NCBI GenBank assembly: GCA_035504415.1
Contig: DATJRY010000018.1
Span: forward strand, 1 to 37,058
DNA from: Candidatus Sulfotelmatobacter sp.
GTDB lineage: Bacteria > Vulcanimicrobiota > Vulcanimicrobiia > Vulcanimicrobiales > Vulcanimicrobiaceae
Direction of reading: 5' to 3'
Length of the DNA: 37,058 nucleotides
Positions 24,148-32,876 of this stretch are shown here, piece after piece (within the stretch, counting starts at the first letter, position 1; every line of letters begins with the position of its first letter). The notes under the pieces were generated by a model that did no database searches, was not told the origin of the DNA, and saw nothing but the letters and a program-made list of their open reading frames with translations. A program made the position numbers and the translations under genes.

Positions 24148-24995
24148 CAGAAGTCGACCGGCCGCAGGTAGAACTCGTTGATCGCCGTCGACGAAACGAG
24201 CGCCGTCGTCGGCAGGTGACGCTTCCAGTGCGTCGCGTCGACCCGCCGGCGCACCAGCCGGACCTCCTCGAGCGTCAAGCCGCGGGCGACGATCGCTTCG
24301 TCCTTGAAGCCCAGCAAGATCATGTTGAGGATGCGGTCGGCCTTGGCGTAGGTGATGCCCAGGTCGCCTTCGTCGGTCTGGTTCGCCTCGAGATCGGCGC
24401 TGGGCGCCTTGTCGACGACCTCGCGCGGGACGCCCAGGTGGCGCGCCAGCGCCCAGACCTGCGTCTTGAACAGGTCGCCGATCGGATTGACCGGCGGCGT
24501 GTCGTCGGCGTGCCAGGTGAAGTAGCCCATTAGCCGCTCCGTCTTGTTCCCGGTGCCGACCGGGAGCGCGCCGCGCCGGGCCGACTGATCGAACAGCGCC
24601 AGCATCCGCATGCGCGCCATGACGTTGCCCTTGCGTCGCGCGTCGGCATCGGGCGCGAAGCGCAAGTAGCCGTCGACGGCCTCGCTGATCTCGATCGTCT
24701 CGCCGTGGATGCCGATCGCGTCGATCACGCGCTGCGCGTCGCTCAGCGAGTCGGCGCTCGAGGTGCGGTACGGCATGCGGATCGCGTAGACGTTGTCCGA
24801 GCCGAGCGCGCGGGCGCACAGGAACGCGACCAGCGCGCTGTCGATCCCGCCCGAGAGCGCGACGACCGCGCGCGAGACGCCGCGGCGCTCGACGATCTCG
24901 TCGCGCAGGAACGCCACCAGCCAGTCCGCGGTCAGCGCCGGATCGATCTCGAGCGAAGGCTCTTCGGGACGCGCTTCGATGACGGGAAACATCAT
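24147..24995 (-). CDS. nadE: NAD+ synthetase, ammonia-type (synthetase domain only)
   Basis: A 282-residue enzyme that amidates nicotinate adenine dinucleotide to NAD+ with ATP. SGGIDS at 48-53 is the ATP-pyrophosphatase P-loop. PVGTGNKTERLMGYFTWHADD, NPIGDLFKTQVWALARHLG and KAPSADLEANQTDEGDLG are the NaAD-binding and active-site segments. It lacks the N-terminal glutaminase (about 280 residues) found in glutamine-dependent NadE. The upstream gene encodes a nitrilase-fold amidohydrolase, and their start and stop overlap (ATGA), so the two probably form a split glutamine-dependent NAD synthetase. The first ATG at 24995 is used; a second ATG follows at once. Confidence 0.92.
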   Translation of the reverse strand: MMFPVIEARPEEPSLEIDPALTADWLVAFLRDEIVERRGVSRAVVALSGGIDSALVAFLCARALGSDNVYAIRMPYRTSSADSLSDAQRVIDAIGIHGETIEISEAVDGYLRFAPDADARRKGNVMARMRMLALFDQSARRGALPVGTGNKTERLMGYFTWHADDTPPVNPIGDLFKTQVWALARHLGVPREVVDKAPSADLEANQTDEGDLGITYAKADRILNMILLGFKDEAIVARGLTLEEVRLVRRRVDATHWKRHLPTTALVSSTAINEFYLRPVDF

Positions 24996-25885
24996 ACGCG
25001 TTCCTCGAGCCGCCGCACGACCGGGATCGCTTCGTCGAGCCACAGGTCCGGCAGCACGGCCGAGAGATCGCCCAGCAGCGGCAGCGTCGCGCGCGCCAGA
25101 TCGACCTCGTCGGGGTCGAGCACGATCCGCACGATCTGCGCGCCCAGCGAGGGCGAAGCCGCGATCAGCTCCCCGCGCGGCGAGAACGCGCAGCTGCCGC
25201 CCGACATCCCCTTCCCGCCTTCGAAGCCGGTCAGTCCCGCATACAAGACGTAGACGCCGTGCTCGGCGGCCATCGACGAGAGGATCGCTTTCCAGCGCGC
25301 GTTGCTCTCCAGCTCGCCGGCCGGACCGCCCAGACCGCGCCCGGGCGAAGCGCTCGGGACGATCAGCACGCGCGCGCCCTTGAGCGCGGCGACCGTCGCC
25401 GTCAACGAGTGCCAAGCATCCTCGCAGATCAAGACCGCCGCCGTCCCGAAGACGCTCTCGTACGTCCCCAGGTGCCGGCCGCGCGTGAGGAAGCGTTCCT
25501 CGTCGAAGACGCCGTAGGTCGGCAAGAACATCTTGCGGTGGACGTGCACGACGCGCGCGCCGTCCGGTTCGCCGCAGCGCACCACCAGCGCGGCGTTGTG
25601 GAACGTCCCGCGCGCGTTCTCGTAGAAGCCGATCACGACTTCGACCGGCACGCGCGCGCCGCGCGCACGCCACAGCGCGTCGATCCGCTCCGCCAGCGCG
25701 TCCACGTCGAACGCCAGCTCGTAGACCGCGCCTTCGAGAAAATACCCGGTCAGCGCCGCTTCGGGGAAGACGATCAGCCGCGGCGGATCGTCGGCCAGCT
25801 GCGCGAACACGTCGCCGACCGTCGCCAGGTTCGCCTCGACGTCGCCCTTGCGAGGCTTGAACTGAACCAGCGCCGCCGAGATCAC
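24992..25885 (-). CDS. Nitrilase-superfamily amidohydrolase, probable NAD synthetase glutaminase subunit
   Basis: A 297-residue carbon-nitrogen hydrolase. The Glu-Lys-Cys catalytic triad is visible: Glu42 (VFPEAALTGY), Lys118 (HRKMFLPTYGVFDE) and Cys154 (LICEDAWHS). These segments closely match the glutaminase half of glutamine-dependent NAD synthetases (HRKxxLPTYGVFDE is typical there). The product would release ammonia from glutamine for the adjacent NadE. The GTG start at 25883-25885 follows the preceding stop by 4 bases, and the end overlaps nadE (ATGA). A free amidase acting on another amide is the alternative, but synteny and motif favour the glutaminase role. Confidence 0.87.
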   Translation of the reverse strand: MISAALVQFKPRKGDVEANLATVGDVFAQLADDPPRLIVFPEAALTGYFLEGAVYELAFDVDALAERIDALWRARGARVPVEVVIGFYENARGTFHNAALVVRCGEPDGARVVHVHRKMFLPTYGVFDEERFLTRGRHLGTYESVFGTAAVLICEDAWHSLTATVAALKGARVLIVPSASPGRGLGGPAGELESNARWKAILSSMAAEHGVYVLYAGLTGFEGGKGMSGGSCAFSPRGELIAASPSLGAQIVRIVLDPDEVDLARATLPLLGDLSAVLPDLWLDEAIPVVRRLEERV

Positions 25886-25889
25886 GGGA

Positions 25890-27320
25890 CTACTGCGCCA
25901 CGGCCAGCGATGGGACGGCGGCGAGCCGCTCGGCGATCTCTTCGGCGGGGTAGGTCAGGATCTCGACCAGCGTCGGGTGCAAGTGCGGGATCTGCGCGTA
26001 CTGCCGCACCGTCGCGCCGAACGCCATCGCGACGATCAGCGGTTCGATCAGATCCGAGGCTTCCGGCCCGAGGATCGCGGCACCGAGGATCTTGCCGTCG
26101 CCGGGCGCGGCCAGCATCTTGACGAAACCGCGGGTGCGGCCGAGCGCGACCGCCTTGCCGTGCTCGGCGAACGGGTAGCTGGCCGACAGATACGGCGTTC
26201 CCGCGCGCTCCAGCTCGCGCTCGGTCGCGCCGACCACCGCGACCTGCGGGTCGGTGAAGATCGTGTGCGTGCGGGTCAGGCTGTAGTCCGCCCGTTCGCG
26301 CGCACCGGTCGCGGCGTTGCGCCCCGCGATCTCGCCTTGCTGGATCGCGACGTGCACCAGCGGATACAGTCCGGTCACGTCGCCGACCGCGAAGATGTCG
26401 GGGTTCGACGTGCGCAGCGTCTCGTCGACGTCGATCCCGCTGATCTCGTGGTAGGTGACGCCGGCCGCCTCCAGGTTGAGCCCCAGAACGTTCGGCACCC
26501 GGCCCAGCGCCATGAAGATCTCGTGCGCCGCGACTTCGTGGTCGGCGCCGTCTCGCTTGTACTGCACGACCTTGAGCCCGTCGCGCACGCTGACGCGGTC
26601 CATCACCGCGCCCGTTTCGATGCGAATGCCTTCCTCGCGCAGATACTCCGTCAGCCCGTCGCCGATGTCGTCGTCCTCGGCGCTGAGCAGGTGCTTGCCG
26701 CGCAGCACGATCGTGACCGGCACGCCGGCGCGGTGAAAGAACTGCCCCAGCTCGGCGCCGACGTAGCCGCCGCCCAGCACGATGATCGATTTTGGCGGTT
26801 CCACCAGATCGAGCGCCGCGTCGCTGTCGATGAAGCCGGCCTCGGCCAGGCCCGGCAGCGCGGCCGGCGCGGTGAGGCTGCCGGTGGCGATCACGAAGCG
26901 CGGCGCGTACAGCGTCTCGCCGCCGACGACCAGGGTGGTGGGCGACTCGAAGCGCGCCGGCCCGCTGAAGGTCGGGAACGTCTCGATCCCGGCGATGCGG
27001 TAGTCGGCCCAGCCTTGGACCAGCTCGCGCTTGCGGGCTTGCAGTGCGGCGTAGTCGAGCGCCGGCTCGCCCACCTGGATCGCCAGCGCATCGGAACCGC
27101 GGATCTGGTGCAGCAGGTCACCGGTCGCGATGAGGGTCTTCGAGGGCATGCAGCCGCGCAGGATGCACAGACCGCCCAGCGGGCCGCGATCGACCAGCGC
27201 GACGTTGGCGCCCAGGTCGCGCGCGGTACGAGCGGCCGCGAAGCCGCCGCTGCCGGCGCCGATGACGATGAGATCGAAACGATGTGGAATGGTGCTGACT
27301 CCCTCGGATAGCGACCCCAT
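25890..27320 (-). CDS. Flavin-dependent pyridine nucleotide-disulfide oxidoreductase (dihydrolipoyl dehydrogenase-like)
   Basis: A 476-residue class I flavoprotein disulfide reductase. The FAD motif GAGSGGFAAARTA is at 21-33, the redox pair is Cys52 and Cys57 in GGLCILRGCMPSK, and the NAD motif GGGYVGAELGQFF lies near 183-195. The second FAD motif is DIFAVGDVTG (about 325). The C-terminal HLHPTLVE supplies the His-Glu catalytic base. The layout fits dihydrolipoyl dehydrogenase, MerA-core or mycothione-reductase-like enzymes; no mercury-binding C-terminal cysteine pair exists. No pyruvate dehydrogenase gene is adjacent, so the electron acceptor is undetermined. The ATG at 27320 has no clear ribosome-binding site. 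It diverges from the glycosyltransferase operon over 64 bases. Confidence 0.85.
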   Translation of the reverse strand: MGSLSEGVSTIPHRFDLIVIGAGSGGFAAARTARDLGANVALVDRGPLGGLCILRGCMPSKTLIATGDLLHQIRGSDALAIQVGEPALDYAALQARKRELVQGWADYRIAGIETFPTFSGPARFESPTTLVVGGETLYAPRFVIATGSLTAPAALPGLAEAGFIDSDAALDLVEPPKSIIVLGGGYVGAELGQFFHRAGVPVTIVLRGKHLLSAEDDDIGDGLTEYLREEGIRIETGAVMDRVSVRDGLKVVQYKRDGADHEVAAHEIFMALGRVPNVLGLNLEAAGVTYHEISGIDVDETLRTSNPDIFAVGDVTGLYPLVHVAIQQGEIAGRNAATGARERADYSLTRTHTIFTDPQVAVVGATERELERAGTPYLSASYPFAEHGKAVALGRTRGFVKMLAAPGDGKILGAAILGPEASDLIEPLIVAMAFGATVRQYAQIPHLHPTLVEILTYPAEEIAERLAAVPSLAVAQ

Positions 27321-27384
27321 TTTTCGGCCTGGGGTGGCGAACCATGCAGGCGACCACGACGGGCGGCGGTAAACGAGGCCGACC

Positions 27385-28923
27385 GTGGATGTAGCCCTCG
27401 CCGGGAAGCCGGTCGGATCGAAGCCCGCTGCGCTGTTCGCGGCGGTCGGGCGCCCCGCCGTCGCGGCGGTCGGGATCGCCGGGCTGAGCGTCGGCTTCTT
27501 CGCCTGGTACGCGGTCGCGCTGCGCTCGCCGCACCACGCCCTGTTCCTCGACGTGACCTTGCTGCTGGCGCTGGTGGCGGGGATCGTCGCGACCTACGCC
27601 GCCTGGCTCGCCTACGGGCGCTACTTCGCGCGCCGCGCGTCGGTCGACGAGATCACCGCGCTCCAGTACGACGCCATCACGTGGGCACCGCTGGTGCTGC
27701 TGTGGGGGATGCTGCTCCCTCCGCTCGGGGGCATGGGCACCGAAGTCTGGGCGGCCGTCGCCCTCGGCGCCTTCGCGCTGGCCAAGATCGTCGTCGCGGC
27801 GCGCTGCAACGCGACCGTGCGCGACGTCGCGATCACGTTCGTCGTCACCCGCGTGCCGTTGATCATCATCGCCGAGTTGGCGGCGGTCGTCATCGGTCAG
27901 CGCCCGGGCGTCCACTACGCCGCATCGACCGATCCGCTGCTGGCCGTGTGGGGCCGCTGGGACGCCGAGCATTACATCGGTATCGCGCAGAACGGCTACT
28001 CGGGGACGGAGCCGGCGTTCTTCCCGCTCTACCCCGCGCTGATCGCGCTGGGGGCGACGCTGGTCGGCTCGCACCTGGTCGCCGGGCTGATCGTCTCGAA
28101 CGCGGCCAGCTTTCTCTCGTTGCTCTACCTCTACAAGCTGGTCGAGCACGAGTACAACCGCCAGGTGGCGCACCGCGCGACCTTCTACATCGCCATCTTC
28201 CCGACGGCGATCTTCTTCTCGGCCGTCTACAGCGAGTCGCTGTTCCTGTTCCTGACGGTGGCGACGTTCTACTACCTGCGCGAGCGGCGCTGGCTGGTCG
28301 CCGGCGTGTTCGGGTTCTTCGCCGCCATGACGCGGTCCGAGGGGGTCCTGCTCGCCGCGCCGATGCTCATCGAATGGATCGTCGCGATCCGCGAGGGCGG
28401 CCGCGAGTACCTGCGCTACTGGTGGAGCGACGTCGTGCAGCCGCTGATCGGGATAGCGCTGGTGCCGCTGGGGCTGGGCGCGTACATGTTCTACCTGTGG
28501 GTGCTCAACGGCGACCCGCTGCGCTTCTCGCACGTCCAGGCGCACTGGGACCGCCACCTGGCGCCGCCGTGGGTCGCCTTCCAGCACGCGATCCACCTCA
28601 TCCGCCACTCGCACGTGCAGCAGACCGTCGCCGATCAGGTGCTCGAGCTGGCCTTCACGCTGCTGATGCTCACGGTGCTGGCGGTCGGCTTCCGCCGGCT
28701 GCGGCTCTCGTACATCGTCTACATGGCGCTCTCGGTGCTCATCCCGCTCTCGACCGCGAGCCTGATGAGCATGCCGCGCTTCGCGCTCGTCCTGTTCCCG
28801 ATGTTCGCATTGTTCGGCCTGTGGGGCGCGCGCCCGGCCGTCAACAACGCCTACGTCGCCTTCTCGCTGCCGCTGCTGGGATTGTTCACCGTGCTGTTCG
28901 CCGACTGGTACTGGGTCGCGTGA
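27385..28923 (+). CDS. PIG-V-like integral membrane mannosyltransferase (GT-C)
   Basis: A 512-residue polytopic membrane protein, first gene of a glycosylation string. The signature RWDAEHYIGIAQNGY (191-205) then AFFPLYPALI (211-220) is typical of bacterial relatives of the GPI mannosyltransferase PIG-V; the Asp in RWD is the expected catalytic residue of the GT-C fold. At least ten hydrophobic segments follow. About 190 residues with four membrane segments precede the RWD motif, whereas typical members have it close to the N-terminus, so the N-terminal part is an extension. The GTG at 27385 has GAGG 6 bases before it. It probably uses a polyprenyl-phosphate sugar donor on the outer membrane face. 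Confidence 0.85.
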   Translation: MDVALAGKPVGSKPAALFAAVGRPAVAAVGIAGLSVGFFAWYAVALRSPHHALFLDVTLLLALVAGIVATYAAWLAYGRYFARRASVDEITALQYDAITWAPLVLLWGMLLPPLGGMGTEVWAAVALGAFALAKIVVAARCNATVRDVAITFVVTRVPLIIIAELAAVVIGQRPGVHYAASTDPLLAVWGRWDAEHYIGIAQNGYSGTEPAFFPLYPALIALGATLVGSHLVAGLIVSNAASFLSLLYLYKLVEHEYNRQVAHRATFYIAIFPTAIFFSAVYSESLFLFLTVATFYYLRERRWLVAGVFGFFAAMTRSEGVLLAAPMLIEWIVAIREGGREYLRYWWSDVVQPLIGIALVPLGLGAYMFYLWVLNGDPLRFSHVQAHWDRHLAPPWVAFQHAIHLIRHSHVQQTVADQVLELAFTLLMLTVLAVGFRRLRLSYIVYMALSVLIPLSTASLMSMPRFALVLFPMFALFGLWGARPAVNNAYVAFSLPLLGLFTVLFADWYWVA

Positions 28924-28937
28924 CGGGAGAGACGTCT

Positions 28938-29357
28938 TTGATCGACCGCTTCGCGCTCCACCGCCGCCGCGGCGTGCGCCAGTTCGTCAAGTTCGGCATC
29001 GTCGGCGCGTCCGGATTCGTGGTGAACCTGGTGCTGTTCACGCTGCTGCAGCGCGTGGTGCCGAACCACGCCGCGGCGGGGCCCTACTACACGATCTACT
29101 CGATCTCGTTCTTGGCCGGCGGCGTCTCGAACTGGCTCCTCAACCGCGTCTGGACGTTCCGCTCCTCGAGCCATCCGGGCAAGGAAGGCCTGCAGTTCAT
29201 GACCGTCTCGGTGCTGGCGCTGCTGGTCGGCTTGGCCGTGTCCGCGGTGGTCGCGCCGTACTTGGGCCACGGCCACAAGACGTGGTTCGTCGCGACCTGC
29301 GCGGGCATCGTCGTGAACTTCTTCGTCAACAAGTACTGGACGTTCCGGTCCGCGTGA
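28938..29357 (+). CDS. GtrA-family membrane protein (polyprenyl-phosphate sugar translocation)
   Basis: A 139-residue protein with four hydrophobic segments. The opening RQFVKFGIVGASGFVVNLVLF and the closing FVNKYWTFRS, together with NWLLNRVWTFRS in the middle, are the two halves of the GtrA pattern. Family members help move polyprenyl-linked sugars across the membrane for the glycosyltransferases beside them. I prefer the TTG at 28938 because GGGAG lies 8 bases before it; a GTG at 28920, overlapping the upstream stop (GTGA), is the alternative and adds six residues. The flanking genes are both membrane glycosyltransferases, which fits. Confidence 0.88.
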   Translation: MIDRFALHRRRGVRQFVKFGIVGASGFVVNLVLFTLLQRVVPNHAAAGPYYTIYSISFLAGGVSNWLLNRVWTFRSSSHPGKEGLQFMTVSVLALLVGLAVSAVVAPYLGHGHKTWFVATCAGIVVNFFVNKYWTFRSA

Positions 29358-30946
29358 GCCCCGCGCGCCTATTTTGGGGCGCGACGCTGCTGGTCGCGCT
29401 CATCGGCCTCGTGCTGCGCCTCAAAGGCATCCACGATCCGATCTTCGATCATCCCGGCTGGCGGCAAGGCGACACCGCCGCGATCGCGCGCAACTTCGCG
29501 CAGCTGCAGTACAACCCGCTCTTCCCGCAGACCGACTACGACGGGCCGCCCCCGAACTACGTCGAGCTCGAGCTGCAGATCGTGCCGTTCCTGGCCGCCA
29601 CGCTCTACAAGCTGTTCGGCGTGCACGAGATCTTCGGCCGGCTGATCTCGCTGTGCTTCGGCGTCGGCACGATCATCATTCTCGCCGCCTTCGGTCGCTG
29701 GCTGTTTCGCAGCGCGCTCGCGGGCGTTGCGGCGGCCGCGCTGTTCGCGATTCTGCCGGGGGCGTGGTACTACAGCCGGACGTTCATGCCCGACACGACG
29801 ATGGTCTTCTTCCTCACCGCGGCGCTGTACGCGGGCGGACGATGGATCGTCGACGACGACGCGCGTTCGTGGCGCGGCTGGTGGCCGGCCGCGCTGCTGC
29901 TGGCGGTGGCGTTCCTCGCCAAGCCCGTCGCGGTGCTGGGGGCGATACCGCTCGCGGCCGCCGCTCTCGCGCACCTGGGCTGGCGCCGCACGCTGACGAG
30001 CGTGCAGCTGTGGGCACTGGCGGCGGTGGCGTTCGTGCCGCTGGGCATCTACGATCACATCGTCGCCTCGCACGCGGAGTGGCATTGGGCCAGCGGCATC
30101 ACCAAGCTGCACGTCATCCCCTCGCTGGTCGGCGCGCTGACCTCGCCGGCGGCGTTCGCCGCGAAGGCGCTGGCGTTCGGCCACGCGCTGCGCATGCTGG
30201 CGACGACGATGCTCGGGCCGGTCGGCATCGTGCTGGCGATCCTAGGCTTCTGCGTCCCGCTGCGCTCGCGCAGCGACGCGCTGCTGTGGGGCTGGCTCGC
30301 CGGCGGGCTGCTCTATGCGTACGTCGTCGTCACCGTCGAGCGGGTCGACTACTACCTGTATCCGCTGCTGCCGCTGGGTGCGCTGACGGCGGGCCGCTTC
30401 GCGGCATTCGTGGCCGAGCGCTGGGGTGACGAGTCGCAGCGGCGCGCGACGCTGGCGGGGCTGGGCGCGATCGTATGGCTGTGCGCGCTCGTGGGCGGCT
30501 ATCACCAGATCGCGCCGTACTGGCAGTGGAGCAAAGCCAACTACGGGCGTGCCAAACAGCTCGATGCGACCCTCGCGCCCGGCGCGCTGATCGTGATGGG
30601 GCACTACGACCCCTCGATCCTATACACGATCGACCGCAAGGGCTGGGAGGAAGACCCGCACCTGTGGACGCCGTTCGACGAGCAGAGCGCGATCCGCAAA
30701 GGCGCGCGCTACTTCGTCGCCGTCGAGAACGCGCGCTTGAAGGAGACGAACCTCGAGCTGTACTGCTGGCTGAGCCGCTTCCCCGTGCTCGACCCGGCGG
30801 CGGCCTGGCCGGTCTACGAGACCGATCCCGCGAAGGTGCTCCCCGGCGCGGAAGAACGCTGGCGCGCGTTCCGCCGCCGCGAAGCGGCCGGAACCTACGC
30901 TAACTGGAGGCAGGTATGGAAGTCGGCACCCGACCCGTGCCGGTAA
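29354..30946 (+). CDS. ArnT-like membrane glycosyltransferase (GT-C, GT39/GT83 type)
   Basis: A 530-residue polytopic membrane protein. After the first membrane helix comes HPGWRQGDTAAIARNF (about 34-49), whose Asp is the catalytic residue expected in the first periplasmic loop of ArnT/PMT-type enzymes. YYSRTFMPDTTMVFFLTAAL (about 136-155) matches the conserved second loop. The last 100 residues are soluble and extracytoplasmic. It probably transfers a sugar from a polyprenyl carrier to lipid, protein or glycan; the acceptor is unknown. The GTG overlaps the GtrA stop (GTGA). Its own 3' end overlaps the next gene by 31 bases, and contains that gene's ribosome-binding site. Confidence 0.87.
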   Translation: MSPARLFWGATLLVALIGLVLRLKGIHDPIFDHPGWRQGDTAAIARNFAQLQYNPLFPQTDYDGPPPNYVELELQIVPFLAATLYKLFGVHEIFGRLISLCFGVGTIIILAAFGRWLFRSALAGVAAAALFAILPGAWYYSRTFMPDTTMVFFLTAALYAGGRWIVDDDARSWRGWWPAALLLAVAFLAKPVAVLGAIPLAAAALAHLGWRRTLTSVQLWALAAVAFVPLGIYDHIVASHAEWHWASGITKLHVIPSLVGALTSPAAFAAKALAFGHALRMLATTMLGPVGIVLAILGFCVPLRSRSDALLWGWLAGGLLYAYVVVTVERVDYYLYPLLPLGALTAGRFAAFVAERWGDESQRRATLAGLGAIVWLCALVGGYHQIAPYWQWSKANYGRAKQLDATLAPGALIVMGHYDPSILYTIDRKGWEEDPHLWTPFDEQSAIRKGARYFVAVENARLKETNLELYCWLSRFPVLDPAAAWPVYETDPAKVLPGAEERWRAFRRREAAGTYANWRQVWKSAPDPCR

Positions 30947-32586
30947 CGGTCGGCGACCTCGATCGCGAGGTCGCTACGGTGCGGGAGCATGCCGAGCGCT
31001 GGGCGCGCCTGGGGATCGCCGGGAAGATCCGTCATCTGCGGGCGATGCGCATGCGCACGATCGAGCAGGCCGCGACGTGGGCCGAGCTGGGCGCGCGCGC
31101 CAAGGGCGTCGCCGGCAGCCCGCTGGCAGGCGAGGAATGGTTCTCCGGTCCCTACGCGCTGCTGGCGATGATCGACGCGCTCGGCGCGACGCTCGGTGAC
31201 CTCGCGCGCTTCGGTGCGCCGCACGTTCCGCACGCGCCGCGCGTCCGCGCCGACGGACAGGTCGTGGTCGACGTCTTCCCGGTCTCGACGGCGGACAAGC
31301 TGCTGCTCAGCGGCATACGCGCCGAGACGTGGATGGAGCCGGGCGTCCCGCAAGAGACGGTGCTCACCGAGTACGCCGCCTCGTTCTACCGGCGCGAGCG
31401 GCCCGCGGGGCGGGTGACCCTGGTGCTCGGCGCCGGCAACATCGCCAGCATTCCGCCGCTCGACGTGCTGACGGTCCTGTACGCGCACGGGAGCAGCGCG
31501 ATCCTCAAGCTCAACCCGGTCAACGCGTATCTGCAGCCGGTGTTCGAGCGCATCTTCGCCTCGCTGATCGAGGAAGACGTCCTGCGCATCGTCGGCGGCG
31601 GCGCCGACGTCGGCGCGTACTTGTGCTCGCACCCGGCCGTTGACGCGATCCACTTGACCGGCGGCGAGCGCACGCACGACGCGATCGTCTTCGGCACCGG
31701 TCCGGACGGCGCGCAGCGCAAACGCGAGGGCCGGCCGCTGCTCGACAAGCCGGTCAGCAGCGAGCTGGGCAACGTCACGCCGGTCGTCGTCGTGCCGGGG
31801 CCGTGGAGCGCGCCCGACCTGGCCTTTCAAGCCGCGCACGTCGCGACGATGAAGCTGCACAACGCCGGTGCCAACTGCATCGCCGCGCAAGTACTGGTCG
31901 TGCCGGCCGAATGGTCGCAGACGCCGCGCTTCGTGACGGCCGTCGACGACGCGCTGCGCGCCGCGCCGGCGCGGCCGACCTACTATCCCGGCGTCTCGCG
32001 CACCGAGCGCGCCTTCCTCACCGGCCTCGACGCCGCCGGCGATCCGCTGTTCCGGGAGGAGCTGTTCGCGCCGGTCCTGGGTCAGACCGCACTGCCCGGC
32101 GCCGATCCGGAGACGTTCCTGCGCAACGCGGTCGCGTTCTGCAACGAGCAGGCGCGCGGTACGCTCGGCGTGAGCATCCTGATCCACCCGCGCACGATCA
32201 CCGCGCTCGGTCCCGCCTTCGACGACGCGGTGGCCGCGCTGCGCTACGGCTGCGTCGCGATCAACACCTGGCCCGGCGTCGGCTTCTTGCTGCCGACCGC
32301 GACCTGGGGCGCCTATCCCGGCAACACGCTGGCCGACGTCGGGAGCGGGATCGGCGTCGTCCACAACGCGTTCCTCTTCGACCGCCCGCAGAAGACCGTC
32401 GTGCGCGCGCCGTTCGCGCCGTTCCCGCGTTCGCTGGGCGACGGCGAGCCGACGCTGCTGCCGACGCCGCCGTGGTTCGTCACCCACCGCCGTGCCGACT
32501 CGGTCGCGCGCAAGATGTTCGCCTATACCGCGAAGCCGTCGCTCCCACGCATGGCCGCCACCGCGCTCGCCGCCATGCGGGCCTAG
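30916..32586 (+). CDS. Aldehyde dehydrogenase superfamily protein
   Basis: A 556-residue NAD(P)-dependent dehydrogenase. The catalytic cysteine is Cys321 in LHNAGANCIAAQ. The general base is Glu283 in SSELGNVTP, and the cofactor segment LVLGAGNIASIPPLDVLTVLYAHGSSAILKLNPVN (169-203) is recognisable. ALDHs are usually 480-500 residues; the excess lies in the N-terminal 130 residues and a 40-residue C-terminal tail. The ELGN and LGAGNIAS variants differ from the common ELGGK and GxxxxG, so this is a divergent branch, perhaps with acyl or long-chain substrates. The ATG at 30916 has GGAGG at 30906-30910. Overlap with the glycosyltransferase gene implies co-translation, but no functional link is evident. 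Confidence 0.85.
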   Translation: MEVGTRPVPVTVGDLDREVATVREHAERWARLGIAGKIRHLRAMRMRTIEQAATWAELGARAKGVAGSPLAGEEWFSGPYALLAMIDALGATLGDLARFGAPHVPHAPRVRADGQVVVDVFPVSTADKLLLSGIRAETWMEPGVPQETVLTEYAASFYRRERPAGRVTLVLGAGNIASIPPLDVLTVLYAHGSSAILKLNPVNAYLQPVFERIFASLIEEDVLRIVGGGADVGAYLCSHPAVDAIHLTGGERTHDAIVFGTGPDGAQRKREGRPLLDKPVSSELGNVTPVVVVPGPWSAPDLAFQAAHVATMKLHNAGANCIAAQVLVVPAEWSQTPRFVTAVDDALRAAPARPTYYPGVSRTERAFLTGLDAAGDPLFREELFAPVLGQTALPGADPETFLRNAVAFCNEQARGTLGVSILIHPRTITALGPAFDDAVAALRYGCVAINTWPGVGFLLPTATWGAYPGNTLADVGSGIGVVHNAFLFDRPQKTVVRAPFAPFPRSLGDGEPTLLPTPPWFVTHRRADSVARKMFAYTAKPSLPRMAATALAAMRA

Positions 32587-32648
32587 CGCGAGGCCGCTAA
32601 GCGTTCGGTCGAATAACTATCCTAGCCAACAAGACTCACGTAGGGGGT

Positions 32649-32849
32649 CTAGGCGTGGCTAAGCCTCTTGCGCCGATGCGTTCGACGATCGTCGGCGAGG
32701 TCAGCGGCGATTTCTGCCTCTAACTCAGCGTGGTTGAGTTCTCGACTGTCAGGGACCGCCTCATCGAGTATCTTGACCATTTGAGGTTTGAGCGTCTCTA
32801 GAAAGGCTCGACGTTCCGCCTCGCGCTGCGCCAAAGTCTTCATGCCCAT
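32649..32849 (-). CDS. Small acidic/basic helical protein, unknown
   Basis: A 66-residue protein I do not recognise. It is predicted to be nearly all helix: MGMKTLAQREAERRAFLETL, then a Leu/Glu-rich middle (NHAELEAEIAADLADD) and a basic tail (RRTHRRKRLSHA). No membrane segment or signal is present. I chose the ATG at 32849; a GTG at 32924 would add 25 residues of unlikely composition and would run through an inverted repeat that looks regulatory. It is divergent from the helix-turn-helix gene, with paired direct repeats between them. Lower GC and odd codon use mark it as part of the island. It could be an antitoxin-like or DNA-associated protein, or not a gene at all. Confidence 0.45.
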   Translation of the reverse strand: MGMKTLAQREAERRAFLETLKPQMVKILDEAVPDSRELNHAELEAEIAADLADDRRTHRRKRLSHA

Positions 32850-32876
32850 AGAATCGTTTTTTGGCGTCAAGCGGGC

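Noticed and set aside
25890-27320. Mercuric reductase
   Set aside because: There is no N-terminal heavy-metal domain and no C-terminal cysteine pair, so a general disulfide reductase is the safer call.
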